A DNA stretch of 64,000 nt, taken from NCBI RefSeq assembly GCF_000687475.1, contig NC_057321.1, positions 2,046,001-2,110,000 of the forward strand, in the 5' to 3' direction. Under the pieces are notes generated by a model. The model was given only the letters and a program-made list of their open reading frames with translations, had not been told where the DNA came from and made no database searches. The stretch is from Ustilaginoidea virens (Eukaryota > Ascomycota > Sordariomycetes > Hypocreales > Clavicipitaceae). Below, one piece after another: positions 1 through 10,977 of this stretch. Made by a program: the position numbers and the translations under genes. The stretch's first letter is position 1. Each line of letters starts with the position of its first letter.

Positions 1-545
1 AGACTGTCTTTCAGTCTCTGAATCACGGTCTGCATCTCTTCCTCTTTGTTGGCGAGCTCCTCCTTTTCTTTGAGGATGGCACTCCGCTCGGCCTCGTAGA
101 TGGTCTCCATCTCCCGGATCTGGCGTGTCGCCTCTCTCTTCTCGTTACGCAGAGTCTCGAGCTGCTCCTCGCTCTCGTGCAGCCTCTCCTCCCACTTTGC
201 GGAATCCTTCAACGCCTCATCCAGCTTGGACTGCAGCACCTCAGCCTGGGTCTTGTGTTGCTGCGACACCTTCTCCTCCTTCTGCAGGCGCTGCTGCAGG
301 TCTTCGAGAGCGGACGCGGCCTCGGCTCGCATGTCGGAAGAATCCCTACGAACGGCAGCAGCGCGGGCCGAGACCAGCGTGCTGCTGCGGGCCGACCTTG
401 TGCGAGCAGGCCCGGTCGGCGACGGCGCGGACGGTTTCGAAGCAGGGCTGCGCGGCCGAGAGGCCGTGGGGGACGGAGCACTTGGTTCAACGGCAGACCC
501 GCGGCCTACACCGCTGGAAGGAGGTTTCTTGGTTGCGGCCGACAT
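1..545 (-). CDS. N-terminal part of a coiled-coil protein (runs off the left edge)
   Basis: Reading leftwards from the ATG at 545, the frame stays open for 181 codons to the window edge, so only the N-terminus is present. Residues 1 to about 70 are rich in Ser, Pro, Ala and Arg (start MSAATKKPPSSG) and look disordered. From about residue 72 the sequence is Glu/Lys/Gln-rich with heptad-like spacing (for example LQQRLQKEEK), typical of a long coiled coil. Nothing identifies the family. A structural or cytoskeletal coiled-coil role is inference only. A 5' leader of unknown length lies to the right, in the gap before RPL30. Confidence 0.75.
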   Translation of the reverse strand, partial: MSAATKKPPSSGVGRGSAVEPSAPSPTASRPRSPASKPSAPSPTGPARTRSARSSTLVSARAAAVRRDSSDMRAEAASALEDLQQRLQKEEKVSQQHKTQAEVLQSKLDEALKDSAKWEERLHESEEQLETLRNEKREATRQIREMETIYEAERSAILKEKEELANKEEEMQTVIQRLKDS

Positions 546-1748
546 GGTATCAAGGCGGCGATCCGGGCAAGGGCGTCAGAAGGGAAAAAAAAAAAAGTTG
601 TGCGGTATAGATGCAGAAGGGAGGTGGGGGGGAGGGAGTGAAGGGAGTAAGAACGCCGGGGCGCAGCGCCGCAAAATGCCGTGTTTGTTGAAAGGGGTGA
701 CGATGTGAAGTTGGCTCTGGAGGCTGGCTTGAGGATTATCGTAACAGGGCAGGTCGGCGGGCTGCTGCTGCTAAAAGTGGGAGGGCCTGGACTTGGCAGA
801 GATCAATCAATCCCAGGCCCCTTTCGGCCGTTTGCAAGCCCGGTGGTTCCCCGTTGTCCACAGGCATGCATCCACTTGGTACTCGAACCGCATGATTTCC
901 ATGTCGAGGTACCCCGGAGTCGGGACCTAGGCGCCTAGCAGGTACCTACCTCCTAGCACAGGCTACCTGTTGCTGCCACGTACTGCGTACTGCGCTTTAA
1001 CTGCAACTTGGGCCATTACTTCGGCACATAGACGCTTGAGTACCTACCTACTGATGATGTTGGGGGTCATCAATGTGCTGCCATAGGTAGACGAAATGAA
1101 TCAGAATCATCCGTGCATAACAGAGTGCAGACTGGAAAGCTAATAATAAGTCTTCTATTCGCGACCCTAGCTAACTCCTGACGCGGAAACAGACCAGACT
1201 TGAAAAGGAAACCAGACCGACACCCATGCGAGTAACTGGCACGAACAATAGAGACATGGAAAGCCACCGCACGCCATCGCACTATGCTACCAATGGCCAC
1301 TAATCGACATGCCTCGTTGATCTGTGTGCTGCCCATAGGGCATCGCGCAGCATTGGTCCGTACGGGTCAATGAGTTGACATGACGCCGGTGTCTGTGTGT
1401 TTTGAACCTATACGCAATGTGACGGCAGACCTTGGAGAGAAAATTGACTGGTCCAGCCACGACAGAGCATCACACGTGAGATGAAGAAAGCGAAAGCATG
1501 GCGGGAGGAGAATGATGGTCAGTTTTATTGATGGATTGAGGTGGCGACAGTGTCCCAACCCTCGGATACTTCTTCCATTATGGAAGTGACTGGCTTTGAA
1601 GGAGTTAATCCCAGGCAGTCATATGCCGCGCGGGACCTTCTGCCCAAGGTTTTCCCCATGATGGCAAAGATACAGATTGGCATCGCCCACGAAATTTTTA
1701 CGACTCATTTTGACCCCTGAACGCCGTTCAATCAGATCCCGTAGTTGA
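546..1748. other. Intergenic: 5' side of the coiled-coil gene and 3' side of RPL30
   Basis: No coding signal is convincing here; the longest frames lack domains and good codon bias. It holds an A-run at about 588-596 and a GGTACCTACC-type motif at 941-951 with CCTAGG/GGCGCC-like palindromes beside it. The stretch from about 1560 to 1748 should contain the RPL30 3' UTR. Confidence 0.6.
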
Positions 1749-2435
1749 TCAAGCCTGTTGGTCGCTGAGAATATCCGAGTCACCAGCGTCGAGGATGGCC
1801 AGGGTGGAGCAGCGGAAAAGCTTTCCGCAAGCAGTACCCAGCTCAATCTGCGAAAAGGAATGGTAAGCGAAAGTGAACCCTCCAAAGCCTAGAACAGGCT
1901 TTTTCTCTGGGCAATCCGCAAGAACTGGTATTGTTCTCGCTCGGCAGAGATGCTGCTCCTCAACGAGGGAGATGTTGCGACAGAATATCGCTCGGCTACT
2001 TCCAGGAGTCGAAGCGCCGTCATCCCTCGCGAGTATGCAAGCATGAGAAGTTGTCGCTACTTACGTTGTTGCCGGAGAAGTGGTGGATGGGAGCCTTGGA
2101 CAGCATGCTGTAGTACTCGAGCTCGCTCTTGCGAAGAGGGGGGGTGTTGCCAGCAATGATAATGAGCTTGGCTTTGCCGGATCGCAGAGACTTCAAGCTG
2201 GATTTGTAGCCCAGAGTGACTATTCGAAGAGTTAGCTCCAGGTCATCCTTCTCGGCGCGCAGGAGGCTCGAGTAAAAAGTTGGATCAATCTGCATAAAGA
2301 CGCAACAGATGATGGAAGAGAGACCACTGCAGACGTGGTTTCGGGGTGGCTCGTACCCTTTCCGGACTTCATGACAAGCGCCAGCTTGGAGTTGATGCTG
2401 TTGGCATCCTTCTTGCTCTTCTTTTGGGGGGCCAT
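1749..2435 (-). CDS. RPL30: 60S ribosomal protein L30 (eL30)
   Basis: Cytosolic large-subunit ribosomal protein of 110 aa, close to yeast Rpl30 in length. Exons (minus strand) are 2357-2435, 2065-2219 and 1749-1847, with phases that close exactly. Exon 1 begins [20 protein letters not shown]. Exon 2 carries [20 protein letters not shown] and [13 protein letters not shown]. Exon 3 carries [13 protein letters not shown] and ends [13 protein letters not shown] before TGA. Introns are 137 and 217 bp, with donors GTACGA and GTAAGT. This is the classic L7Ae/L30e fold family. It is transcribed divergently from RPL10 with 353 bp between the two ATGs, so they probably share a promoter. No snoRNA box pair was seen in the introns. 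Confidence 0.96.
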
Positions 2436-2788
2436 TTTGACTTGTTTTTTTGGCTCTGGGCGACTTGGCAACGCTTGACTTGACGCGGACGAAAGATCAA
2501 GATGCGAGCACCATAAAAAAAAAGTTGGTGGTTTCCCACATTCAACTTGCCCAGCGGTAGTGGGGCAGGGCTTCACCCGATCAGCCAATTGCAGCTGATG
2601 CTTCCCTCACCCCAGCCCTAAAGCACCGAAGCTTAAGCGAATTGCACCACTTGCGGGCTTGTAAGCAGCGGCTTTGAAATCAAAGTGGTGCGTCTACTGA
2701 GAGGGTAGTCTGCTTCTCCCCCGTCAGATTCATCCCGACCAAGACACATCACCAACCCCAGGACACGCAACTAGCGAAAACCGACAAG
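2436..2788. promoter_or_regulatory. Divergent promoter between RPL30 and RPL10
   Basis: This 353-bp gap separates the start codons of two ribosomal protein genes pointing away from each other. CAGCCCTAA lies at 2613-2621, near the midpoint (about 180 bp from RPL30, 170 bp from RPL10). The same motif occurs, in opposite orientation, upstream of RPL22 at 62036-62044. CCAAT-type sequence (AGCCAAT) occurs near 2583. Co-regulation is inferred from position and motif sharing. Confidence 0.6.
2613..2621 (+). promoter_or_regulatory. CAGCCCTAA candidate ribosomal-protein promoter element
   Basis: The nonamer CAGCCCTAA sits centrally between RPL30 and RPL10 and recurs upstream of RPL22. Its CCCTAA core resembles telobox-type elements known from fungal ribosomal protein promoters. 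I found no other AGCCCTAA on reading the window, but this was by eye. Confidence 0.45.
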
Positions 2789-3735
2789 ATGGCTCGTCGT
2801 CCCGCCCGTTGCTACCGCTACTGCAAGAACAAGGTGCGTCTCTGAATTCTGCTAAACGATCAGTTCTCTCCCTACTGGATCGAAGTTTTGCGATAAAGGC
2901 CCCGCCAGCCGCCATTTCCGTATTTGGTCTCTGCGTTTTTTTTGCAGACGAACGACCAAACCAACTTGATGGGGGCTTCATCGCAGTGCTGCTTTATGTC
3001 GTGGTGAGGGAAATGCAGGTATACTTACCAGCGTCTTCTTCCCGTTTTAGCCGTTCCCCAAGTCGCGATTCAACCGCGGTGTACCCGACCCCAAGATCAG
3101 GATTTTCGATCTTGGCCGCAAGCGTGCGAATGTGGACGACTTCCCCCTTTGCATCCATCTGGTCTCTAACGAATATGAACAACTGAGTTCCGAGGCCCTT
3201 GAGGCCGCCCGTATCTGCGCCAACAAGTACCTGGTCAAGCACTCCGGAAAGGAAGGTTTCCACCTCCGTGTCCGCGCCCACCCGTTCCACGTCGTCCGAA
3301 TCAACAAGATGTTGTCTTGCGCCGGTGCCGATAGACTTCAAACTGGTATGCGTGGTGCCTGGGGCAAGCCCAACGGCACGGTTGCCCGTGTCAACATTGG
3401 CCAGATCATCATGAGTGTCCGCACTCGTGACTCTAGTACGTGGAAAGATGCCAATCCGAGGAAGTCTTTGGTGTTTTAGCAGCAGTACTAACTCCTGGCC
3501 TACAGACCGTCATCTCGCCCTTGAGGCTCTCCGACGCTCCCAATACAAGTTCCCTGGACGCCAAAAGATTATCATCTCGAAGAACTGGGGTTTCACCCCT
3601 CTCCGCCGTGACGAGTACCTGGAGCGCAAGGCTGCTGGTCGCGTCAAGGTTGATGGTGCTTACGTCCAATTTCTCAGCAACCACGGCCGTCTGGAAGAGA
3701 ACATGCGCCGCTTCCCTGATGCTTTCTCCACTTAA
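2789..3735 (+). CDS. RPL10: 60S ribosomal protein L10 (uL16, QM family)
   Basis: Cytosolic uL16, 219 aa (yeast Rpl10 is 221), needed for subunit joining. Exons are 2789-2833, 3051-3435 and 3506-3735. Exon 1 is only 15 codons, [15 protein letters not shown]. Exon 2 continues [20 protein letters not shown] and contains the family segments [20 protein letters not shown] and [15 protein letters not shown]. Exon 3 includes [13 protein letters not shown] and ends RRFPDAFST. Introns are 217 and 70 bp; the second has donor GTACGT and acceptor TACAG. The second residue is Ala where many homologues have Gly. All phases close and no frameshift is needed. Divergent from RPL30. Confidence 0.97.
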
Positions 3736-4590
3736 GGGTTTGTTGGTTCGGTTCTTCTGGGTTTAAGGATGGCGTCGAATTGGCATGTCTCATAGGGACC
3801 TCTGTGAGATGAAAAGACGGTCGCGTAAATGGCAAATCAAGTTATAGTGCATTCATGAGAGAGGTGGTTTCGTCTTGATGAACATTGACTTTCAGGAGGC
3901 TGCGTGACGGCTTCGCGTTCAATGCCCTGTTGGGGCGAAAGTACTCGGCTTACATGCGATTAGACCGCCGTGTTGTATGTGCGTACAATGAATGACTCCT
4001 CAGCCGTGCTTGGCAAATCCAGGGCAAGGGCAGCCTTGGTTTGGCCTCATGGTTCTGTGATTGCCCATCAGATCAGCCGGTCGAGGCAATATTCGACTGG
4101 CCAGTGCTGCTGCTGACTTGCTATGGCGCAACTTTTCACCAAAATGTGTCATCCGGACGCTGGGAGGCATGACCCCATGACCTGGCTGGTTAAGCCCTGC
4201 GAAACTCTGTGGCCAATCATCAATCCGCCACAAATGCCAGCGTCCGACCAGCCGACGACCAGCCGACCTGCAATAAGGAACCATAACCGGAGACGAAATG
4301 GCAAGCCGATGAATGGACCAAGCTCTGCTTAGGATTACCCGGAAAGTGGAGGATCGTCTCGATGAAACATGCCGCGACAAAATCGCAGCATTTCCCCCCC
4401 ATTCATTAAGTTTGGTGCTACAGTATCAATGCGTCCGACGTACGGAGCGGAGCACTCGAGTCGTGAAACAGTGGAAACTCGGAAGCGTCATGAATGTGGA
4501 CGGACAATCCAACAGCAGGAGCAGGGCCCGACCCGCCCTTTCCATCGAGACGTTAACCGGTGTGTTTGATACGGGTTACAGGACCATGAC

Positions 4591-4636
4591 AGCGTCATCG
4601 CATCATCGCATCATCGTGTCATCGTGTCATCGTGTT
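4591..4636. repeat. Short tandem repeat of 8-9 bp units (CATCATCG / TGTCATCG)
   Basis: About five imperfect head-to-tail units occur in non-coding DNA downstream of RPL10. It has no evident function. Confidence 0.7.
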
Positions 4637-5633
4637 ACCGAGCACCACTAGGGGCTGGTGCAGCTCGTACACAGCTACTCCGTCGTGGCTTGTGTGTGAG
4701 CGCAGTCATCGATGCCCTCGACGACTAGCGACAGGATTGTCCCATCACGCAAGGACGCAAGGGCGGGGGACGACGGGAAACGCAGGGGGCCCGGTCATCA
4801 TCTTCCAACACTCACTCGTCAACGACCAGCTACGTATCCATGCTCCGTTGGCACAAAAAGGCCTCGGGAAAGGCGGTACTTTTCATTCCCGAAACTCTCC
4901 GCATGTTTCGGGAAAAGCAGCCCTGCGATTGCAAGAGGGCCAGGGCACGGCGAGAAGCTAATGAGCCATCGACCAGGACGACGAGGTCGACACGCGGAAA
5001 GCTCGATAAACACCATTTTAGTTGTCCAAACTCCGTAGATAGAAGATTTACCGGCGGGTCAGGAATGGAAGAGTGACCAGGCAGACCCGCTCCTTATCTC
5101 TATTGACGTAGATTGTCTCCCAGGTCAGCGCTCCGAACTCCATAGTTACTCCGTACACTGCGGATGACATGCTCCGTAAGTCGGCGGCTGGCTGCCTGCT
5201 CGGTTGCCAGCCCCCCGCAGTGATTGCGGAAATCCTAGCAGGGTCCTTCCTGGTGGCAAGCAGCACTGAGGCATTTCCCCAACAAAAAACGAGCCAGGCG
5301 CCTCTAGTGGTTTGGATTAGCGCCTTAACCTTACTAATATTGAACAATGAAGTAACCAGGCCAGTTGACGTCTGGTGCTCAGGGCCCCTTGAGTACCGCC
5401 CCGCATCGCATCGTAAGACCAACTGCAGGTCTGCTTGTTGTCAGTGGTCACTGTTACACCGCCCCCATTGTTCGACCTCGCCGTTTCCTGCACCCCTTGG
5501 CTATCCTATCATCCTACACTCCTTCTATTTACCCCATACAGTGGACACTTTTTGACGTCCCTATCCTGCCTTCAGCACTTTTGTTGCCTCATTTTGCCAT
5601 TCTGCGGAGTATCCTCTATTCGAGGAGGTGCTC

Positions 5634-5634
<1 letters not shown>

Positions 5635-5668
<34 letters not shown>
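5635..5668 (+). repeat. Poly-T run (34 T)
   Basis: Uninterrupted T run, followed after CC by nine more T, about 200 bp upstream of the 561-aa gene start. Such poly(dT) tracts are nucleosome-excluding promoter elements in fungi; assembly length may be unreliable. Confidence 0.85.
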
Positions 5669-5866
5669 CCTTTTTTTTTCACCTGCGCTGTTCCTGGCGG
5701 CACCTGTACGAACCTCGTCATCCCAAACCACCGACGTGGTGGCGCTCACCAGATAAACCAACCCTCTTATCATACCATAGTCATTCACGCCCAGTCCCTC
5801 CCAACGCTCTCCGCGCCTTGTCACAAGGGGTTTGCTTGCCTTGATTCTACGCATTTCGTCAAGGTG

Positions 5867-7552
5867 ATGGCTTTTCAGCAACCAACCACTGCAACTCTGC
5901 AGCGAGTTGCTCGACCAACTGCCGCTGAGCATGACAATGTCGCAGTTCAAGCGAGACCGGCGTCTCCAGGTCGCGAAGCCGAGGAATCACAAACTTGGGT
6001 TCTCTTTTCGCCCCCCACCGAAGTCACAACCACCTCGTATCTCACCGGATCAGAACATTCGCTACAGACGCCAGGACGGTCACGGTTGAGTCATTTCGGC
6101 AGCCTCGGCACAATTGCAAGATCCGGAGAAGGATCCGAGGCCAGACAATCTTTATCCGTCCTTTCCGCTGTCGAGGATGAACCCAGTGATGAGGATGCGG
6201 AGTTGGACAGCCTGGACAGCCACCTCCCAGGCTTTCGTTCCAACAATTCGGGCCTGAAGCCCCCCCCACGGAGTAGCCCGCATGGTGTTCCGGTGTTTCC
6301 CGCACATGATGGTCTGGGCTCTTTCCGATTGGATCAACCCGTCCTTGACGCGGAGGCTCAGAACCAGATTTACCAGTTTGAACAATTCAATCCCCGCAAG
6401 GTCCGCCGGAGATTGGATAGCTTTGATCATACCCCGTCAAACTTGGAGGGGCTGTATGGTCAAGAGGAGGATAAACGGCAGCGCATCGAGGCATGGCGTC
6501 TGGAACATAGCCGAGTTCTGTTGGACGAAGTGCAGAGAGAGACGAGACGACGAAGGAAGTCATTGGCATCAATGCAGCGATCAAGGCGTCCCACCGAGGT
6601 TGAAAGCGATGATCTGACGTGGCACGATGAAGAGGCCCTGGAGCCCGAGGGTCTTCAAGAGGGCTTTTTGGCAGGGATTACGCGCAGAGTCGCCAAGGAT
6701 CTTTTAGGCATTGACGATGCAATGCTGTCCATCCTTCTGGGCGAGGAGCTCCCGGGGGAAGACGAAGAAGCACTGTCTTCGACCCCGCGGGCTTCGCAGC
6801 TGGGCAACCAGCCAATATTGACAGCAGCCGACGAGCCGTCATGGCAAATCCGCATATTGGAACGACTGTCAAAAGAGCTCGGTATACTGGTCCACCAACT
6901 CTCGCCCCACCCTGGGGCTTTCGAGACATATTCCAAGATGCAGCACATGCCTGTTCCGTACGCGGGACTGCCGGCCATTCCCGAGTCGGCGGGCACTGCG
7001 ACCCCGAGGAACGAACCGGGCACACAGAGTCAAGCTCGCGTACCCGAGTTCCAACCCACAATGCACAGCCATAGCCAGCCTGTGGGGATCCCTGACAAAC
7101 AACAGACGCCACGCGATGGCTGTGGGGAAGAGAGGGGTGTGACGGACGGTGACTTCACCAAGGAAGAGTGGGAGAAGAGCCTGGACGTGAAGCTGGTTCT
7201 CCGATACCTGGTCACGCGCTTCACATCTCGCTCCAGCACCTCCTCGTCTTGCAGCACACCGCATCGTGAGCCGACCCCACAAGCTGACTCGGTCCAGGTT
7301 GCCCGCGTAAGGCAACATCATCCGCTCATAGCGCGAAACCACCCTCCTGTGGAGAGACGTCACTACAAGGCCGCGTTGTCAGGAAGCCCAGCGACGCTGC
7401 GGCATCACAGCAGCTGCGCCAGCCAGAGCACCAGACGCTCGACTCGAAGAAGCAGTTGCTCGTCCCGACACTACTGGGATATCGGCGGCTCTCTGGGGAC
7501 GGGGTCAGTGATTGCGTCAAACGGACCGATGGGAAGCTGGGGCGAGGTGTAA
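5867..7552 (+). CDS. Conserved-looking fungal protein of unknown function, 561 aa
   Basis: A single open frame of 561 codons starts at the ATG at 5867 (MAFQQPTTATLQ). The frame is open further upstream, but that part would translate the poly-T run as poly-Phe and is leader. An aromatic motif WVLFSPPTE is near residue 42. Middle segments are acidic and charged; residues about 160-245 (QNQIYQFEQFNPRKVRRRLD onward) are helical and Arg/Glu-rich. The C-terminus is Ser/Arg-rich and closes with YWDIGGSLGTGS and PMGSWGEV, a compact Gly/Trp ending that looks conserved. No catalytic motif, signal peptide or membrane helix is seen. I cannot name the family; localisation is unknown. Confidence 0.8.
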   Translation: MAFQQPTTATLQRVARPTAAEHDNVAVQARPASPGREAEESQTWVLFSPPTEVTTTSYLTGSEHSLQTPGRSRLSHFGSLGTIARSGEGSEARQSLSVLSAVEDEPSDEDAELDSLDSHLPGFRSNNSGLKPPPRSSPHGVPVFPAHDGLGSFRLDQPVLDAEAQNQIYQFEQFNPRKVRRRLDSFDHTPSNLEGLYGQEEDKRQRIEAWRLEHSRVLLDEVQRETRRRRKSLASMQRSRRPTEVESDDLTWHDEEALEPEGLQEGFLAGITRRVAKDLLGIDDAMLSILLGEELPGEDEEALSSTPRASQLGNQPILTAADEPSWQIRILERLSKELGILVHQLSPHPGAFETYSKMQHMPVPYAGLPAIPESAGTATPRNEPGTQSQARVPEFQPTMHSHSQPVGIPDKQQTPRDGCGEERGVTDGDFTKEEWEKSLDVKLVLRYLVTRFTSRSSTSSSCSTPHREPTPQADSVQVARVRQHHPLIARNHPPVERRHYKAALSGSPATLRHHSSCASQSTRRSTRRSSCSSRHYWDIGGSLGTGSVIASNGPMGSWGEV

Positions 7553-8321
7553 CTGCGTCGTGCCGCGGGGGAAAGCAAGGGACGCGCAGGCGGCACCACG
7601 GCGCGCGCGCTATTTGCAACGGGCACAACACGCGACGGCCTGTATTCTTTTGACGACGTCATGATCTGCCTTGTCGCTCTTTGTTTCTTTTGTTCTTGCG
7701 GAGGAGTCTGAAACTTGAAGTTTGCCGTGTACTGCGGCTGGGGTTTTACGGATTGCATTTTTAGAGGCATAGCATAAATGACTTAGTCCTGAGACGCACC
7801 CCTGAGACGCACCCCACGAGCGAGATGTTGCGTACCCACCTACCTACCTACCGAACCTAATTCATCAGGAGTACACGCCCAGTGTCATAACTGCTGCACG
7901 ATGTAGTTTCATGCCCTCGTTTTCACCCCGTTGAGTCCGGACTCGGTGCGTGCAGCGCCATGTTTCAGCTGCTTCGGGATCAAAGGCTCACGACCACTAC
8001 TTGCCGGCGCCGTTACGGGGGGGCTTGGCAACTGCCGAAGTCATTGCGAGTAAATGACGTTTTGACGTCTGGTCCGACTCCCGCGTCTGCAGGAGGACAG
8101 GTTGTGTTTGGAGGAATGGCGGCGGGTGGATGTCGAGGTGCCAGGCGCTTTTGCGTTTCTGCGGAGCGTGCTGGATTGGTGGGGCGGTGGGGGAGCGTCG
8201 CGCCGGCTGATCCGAAGATGCTGGTGATGCGTTTGCGGCCGGCACTGACTGCGCTATTGCTCATGAAGCCCCATAAAGCCGCACATTGAGGTGGCGTCAT
8301 GTTTTGGCGCAAACGCACTGC

Positions 8322-8337
8322 GTACTTGCGCAAGTAC
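8322..8337. repeat. Perfect 16-bp palindrome GTACTTGCGCAAGTAC
   Basis: The 16 bases equal their own reverse complement. It sits in non-coding DNA between the unknown 561-aa gene and the first VPS62-like gene, just left of an AGGTACCT-rich cluster. It could be a binding site for a dimeric factor or chance. Confidence 0.6.
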
Positions 8338-8845
8338 TGTACTGCGGACAAAAGGGACACGCACCAACGAGGTAGGTACCTTAGGTAGGTACCTCCTAGG
8401 CCGGGGAACCTCGCCAACTTGCAACAAAGACGGACGCCGCCTACGAGGACGGGGGCCGCTGGGCGGCACTTTTCGGGTCCAAGGGCAGGCAGGCTGGCGG
8501 GAGCTCGGTAGTCGGTCGCTCCGTCTTGCGCGCAGGGTCTCGGGACCTAGGCACCAGCACGGTTGGATGGGACGCATGTCGCGATGCGGCCGAGGGATCG
8601 AGCTTTGGTGTTTTTCCCCCCAACGGGATTGGGGCGTGGTGGACCTGGTGACTGCGGTGGTTGGTCGGCAGCTGACTGGATTGATTTACCAGCAGCACAC
8701 ATATGCAGCATGCAGGGCCCAGAATGTCAGTCCGTCCAGTGGGCGAGCTGCGTCGAGCCATGCCTGGCCCTATCCGAGGCTGATTGCTTGACGGTTGACG
8801 GACGGCTGAGCGGTTCGCCGCCCTGGGCCATGTCTCTCCGGGGCG

Positions 8846-8848
<3 letters not shown>

Positions 8849-8886
<38 letters not shown>
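8849..8886 (+). repeat. Poly-T run (38 T)
   Basis: The longest homopolymer in the window, in non-coding DNA. Read as A on the minus strand. Its exact length may be a sequencing artefact. Confidence 0.85.
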
Positions 8887-10110
8887 CCTCTTTATATTCT
8901 GGCTTCCAGGCTCGGTTTGTCCCTCTAGCTGGCACCTGCTGGCGCTTTCTGGCGCTGGAAATACTCGTCTGGAAATCTGGTTGATTCTGAGGTCCACGGC
9001 GTTTCCAGGTGGGGAGTCGACAAGTGCATGTGGCTTGCTGTAGGGCCTGGCGCAGTCACTAAAGTTGCCCCGTGCCAGGCCAATACATGGCTGGGAGGGG
9101 GTCGACATGTACCAGACCAATGTACATACCTAGGTAGGTACCTAGCTACTGGCAAGTCCCGGCGAAGAGAAGGGGGGCCTGGCGTTTTTAGCATCTGTTT
9201 ACCCGAAAGATGCCCCCGGAAAGGCGACAGGACATGTACCCAGGTACATGGGAGCACGACCACTTGCCCGCCACCACGACCCCACCTCGGTCCCAGGCAG
9301 CCAGCAGACAGCAACATGCAACATGCAACATGCCCGCCAGGCTTGCCCGTATCAACACGGGGTTACCCAGCACAACCAGCCAACCAGACAACTTGCAGGT
9401 TAGGGGACCTGCCCTGCCGCCACAGCGCTTCACAGCCCGACCGCCGGATACCGGATACCGGATACAGGATACAGTGGTGTACACGTCTCCTCCGACGACT
9501 GGGCCTGACTGGTCTTTTCCAGCACGTCGAATGCTGGTGGCACCTTCCTGGCCAGTCCTGCCTGCCTGGTCCTTCCTGTCCCGCCGCCGTCGGCTCTCCT
9601 CTCCAGTCTGATTCCGGCCTTTCTTAATCTTTCCCTTCCCTTTCGACCTGGATACCACTTCTTTTCATCCGGCAGCTTGCTGTGCTGAGATTGACACCCT
9701 CCTTTTTTTTTTTTTTTTTTTCGTCGTGATGCACTTATAGCTGGCCTATTTCACCTTTTCTTCCTCGACATTCCCCCCTATAGCGCCCTCCCTCCAACGA
9801 TCGCTCCGGAATCGCCCAGTACATCTCTCCTGTACTTGCGGTCCTTTTTGCTTGTTTCGGCGGCGCGGCTCGCCACCACGGCTTGCAAGCTTGAGCTCGT
9901 CTTGTCTCGCGCATTGCTCGGTTTCTCCGCCATCTGTTTCAATCTCAGCTTCTGCGATTTTCGGTACGAGGTGACCCTGCCCGGCACGAGCCGGGATCGC
10001 CTATCCAACGACACCTCGAGACAATCCATCCCCAACCAACAAACGACAGATTGCTGGCGCTGCTCCCGCTCATTTAGCAAGCTACTACAGGGCGACAGCA
10101 AACTAGGCCA

Positions 10111-10136
10111 CCCCCCCCCCCCCCCCCCCCCCCCCC
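10111..10136 (+). repeat. Poly-C run (26 C) in the leader of the VPS62-like gene
   Basis: Uninterrupted C run about 105 bp before the VPS62-like ATG. On the minus strand it is a 26-G tract able in principle to form a G-quadruplex. Confidence 0.8.
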
Positions 10137-10239
10137 GCCCACCAGACAACTCGTCTATGCGCTTGTTGGCCGTCGTGCACTCTCGGACGAACCGGGTCCG
10201 TCAGCCTCGCCGAGGGAAGGACGGCTACTGATTCCAGCC

Positions 10240-10936
10240 ATGTACTGGCTCCGGCGCAGCCTCATCGTCTTGGCCTTGCTGTTGGTCGCCTCATTCATCG
10301 CCGTGTTCGTGCCACGCGTGCTTGACCCGACCAGCCATGGACCGGCCAGAAGAGCTCGGGATAGCCTCTGGGTGAGCAGCAGCCCATACTGGATCGATCG
10401 TCAGCTTTGCCGTTGGCTTAGCCTTTGTGGTTTGCATCATCTTCGCCGCGATCCTGCGGCTCTCCCAGGCCTGAACTTTTCCCTCGTGGACGACGAGGCC
10501 TGGGGCGAACTTCGCAAGAGGCTTGATGAGCATTTGTCCTGGGAAGACGCCGCATCCGCACGTTCCGGCTTGCCATCTAGCAGACGACAGCTCCAGAAGA
10601 GAAGTGTGTTTGAAAGGAGGAGAGTTCTGAAAGACATACCTGGCTATGTTTTCGACCACGCACCTCTGGTGCATCTCTATTCAGGCGAGCAGTTCTGGCC
10701 CTCGGACATCCGGGAGCACGTACAGCACATGGAGGTCGTCGTTGACGAGGAACCAGTAAACATTACTGACGAGAGGCTGACTCTGAATAATCTGCATCAC
10801 CTGAACAAGTTTGACGGCATCGTGACCCTGCACAGCCTTGACGACGTGGAGAATCGACCAACCTGGCTTCACAGCCACGACAATGTCCCTCATCCCTTTG
10901 ACGACGACGACGACGATGATGACGGCGGCGGAGGCG

Positions 10937-10977
<41 letters not shown>

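Larger units (their letters stand above)
3736..5866. other. Intergenic: RPL10 3' region and leader of the 561-aa gene
   Basis: No gene is supported across 2.1 kb. It contains a short tandem repeat of CATCATCG/TGTCATCG units (about 4591-4636), a TACTCCGTACAC motif near 5149 and a 34-T run at 5635-5668. The pyrimidine-rich stretch from about 5440 to 5866 looks like the promoter and leader of the downstream gene. Several short open frames here are not conserved-looking. Confidence 0.6.
7553..10239. other. Intergenic: long region with motif clusters, and VPS62-like leader
   Basis: No credible gene. It holds ACCTACCTACCTACC (about 7838-7852), a TGAAGCCCCATAAAGCC block (from about 8263) similar to one at 34374, a 16-bp perfect palindrome (8322-8337), a dense AGGTAGGTACCT cluster (about 8371-8401), a 38-T run (8849-8886), another CCTAGGTAGGTACCTAG cluster (about 9128-9146), GGATACC repeats (about 9446-9475), a T run (9703-9721) and a 26-C run (10111-10136). 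From about 9600 on the DNA is pyrimidine-rich and is probably the promoter and leader of the VPS62-like gene. Confidence 0.6.

Noticed and set aside
1848..2064. Possible snoRNA in RPL30 intron 2 (introns of RPL10 and RPL22 are also long)
   Set aside because: No convincing C box and D box pair was seen in RPL30 intron 2 or RPL22 intron 1; the others were checked only superficially.
5435..5866. Upstream extension of the 561-aa gene
   Set aside because: It would translate a 34-T run as poly-Phe; the ATG at 5867 starts the protein-like sequence.
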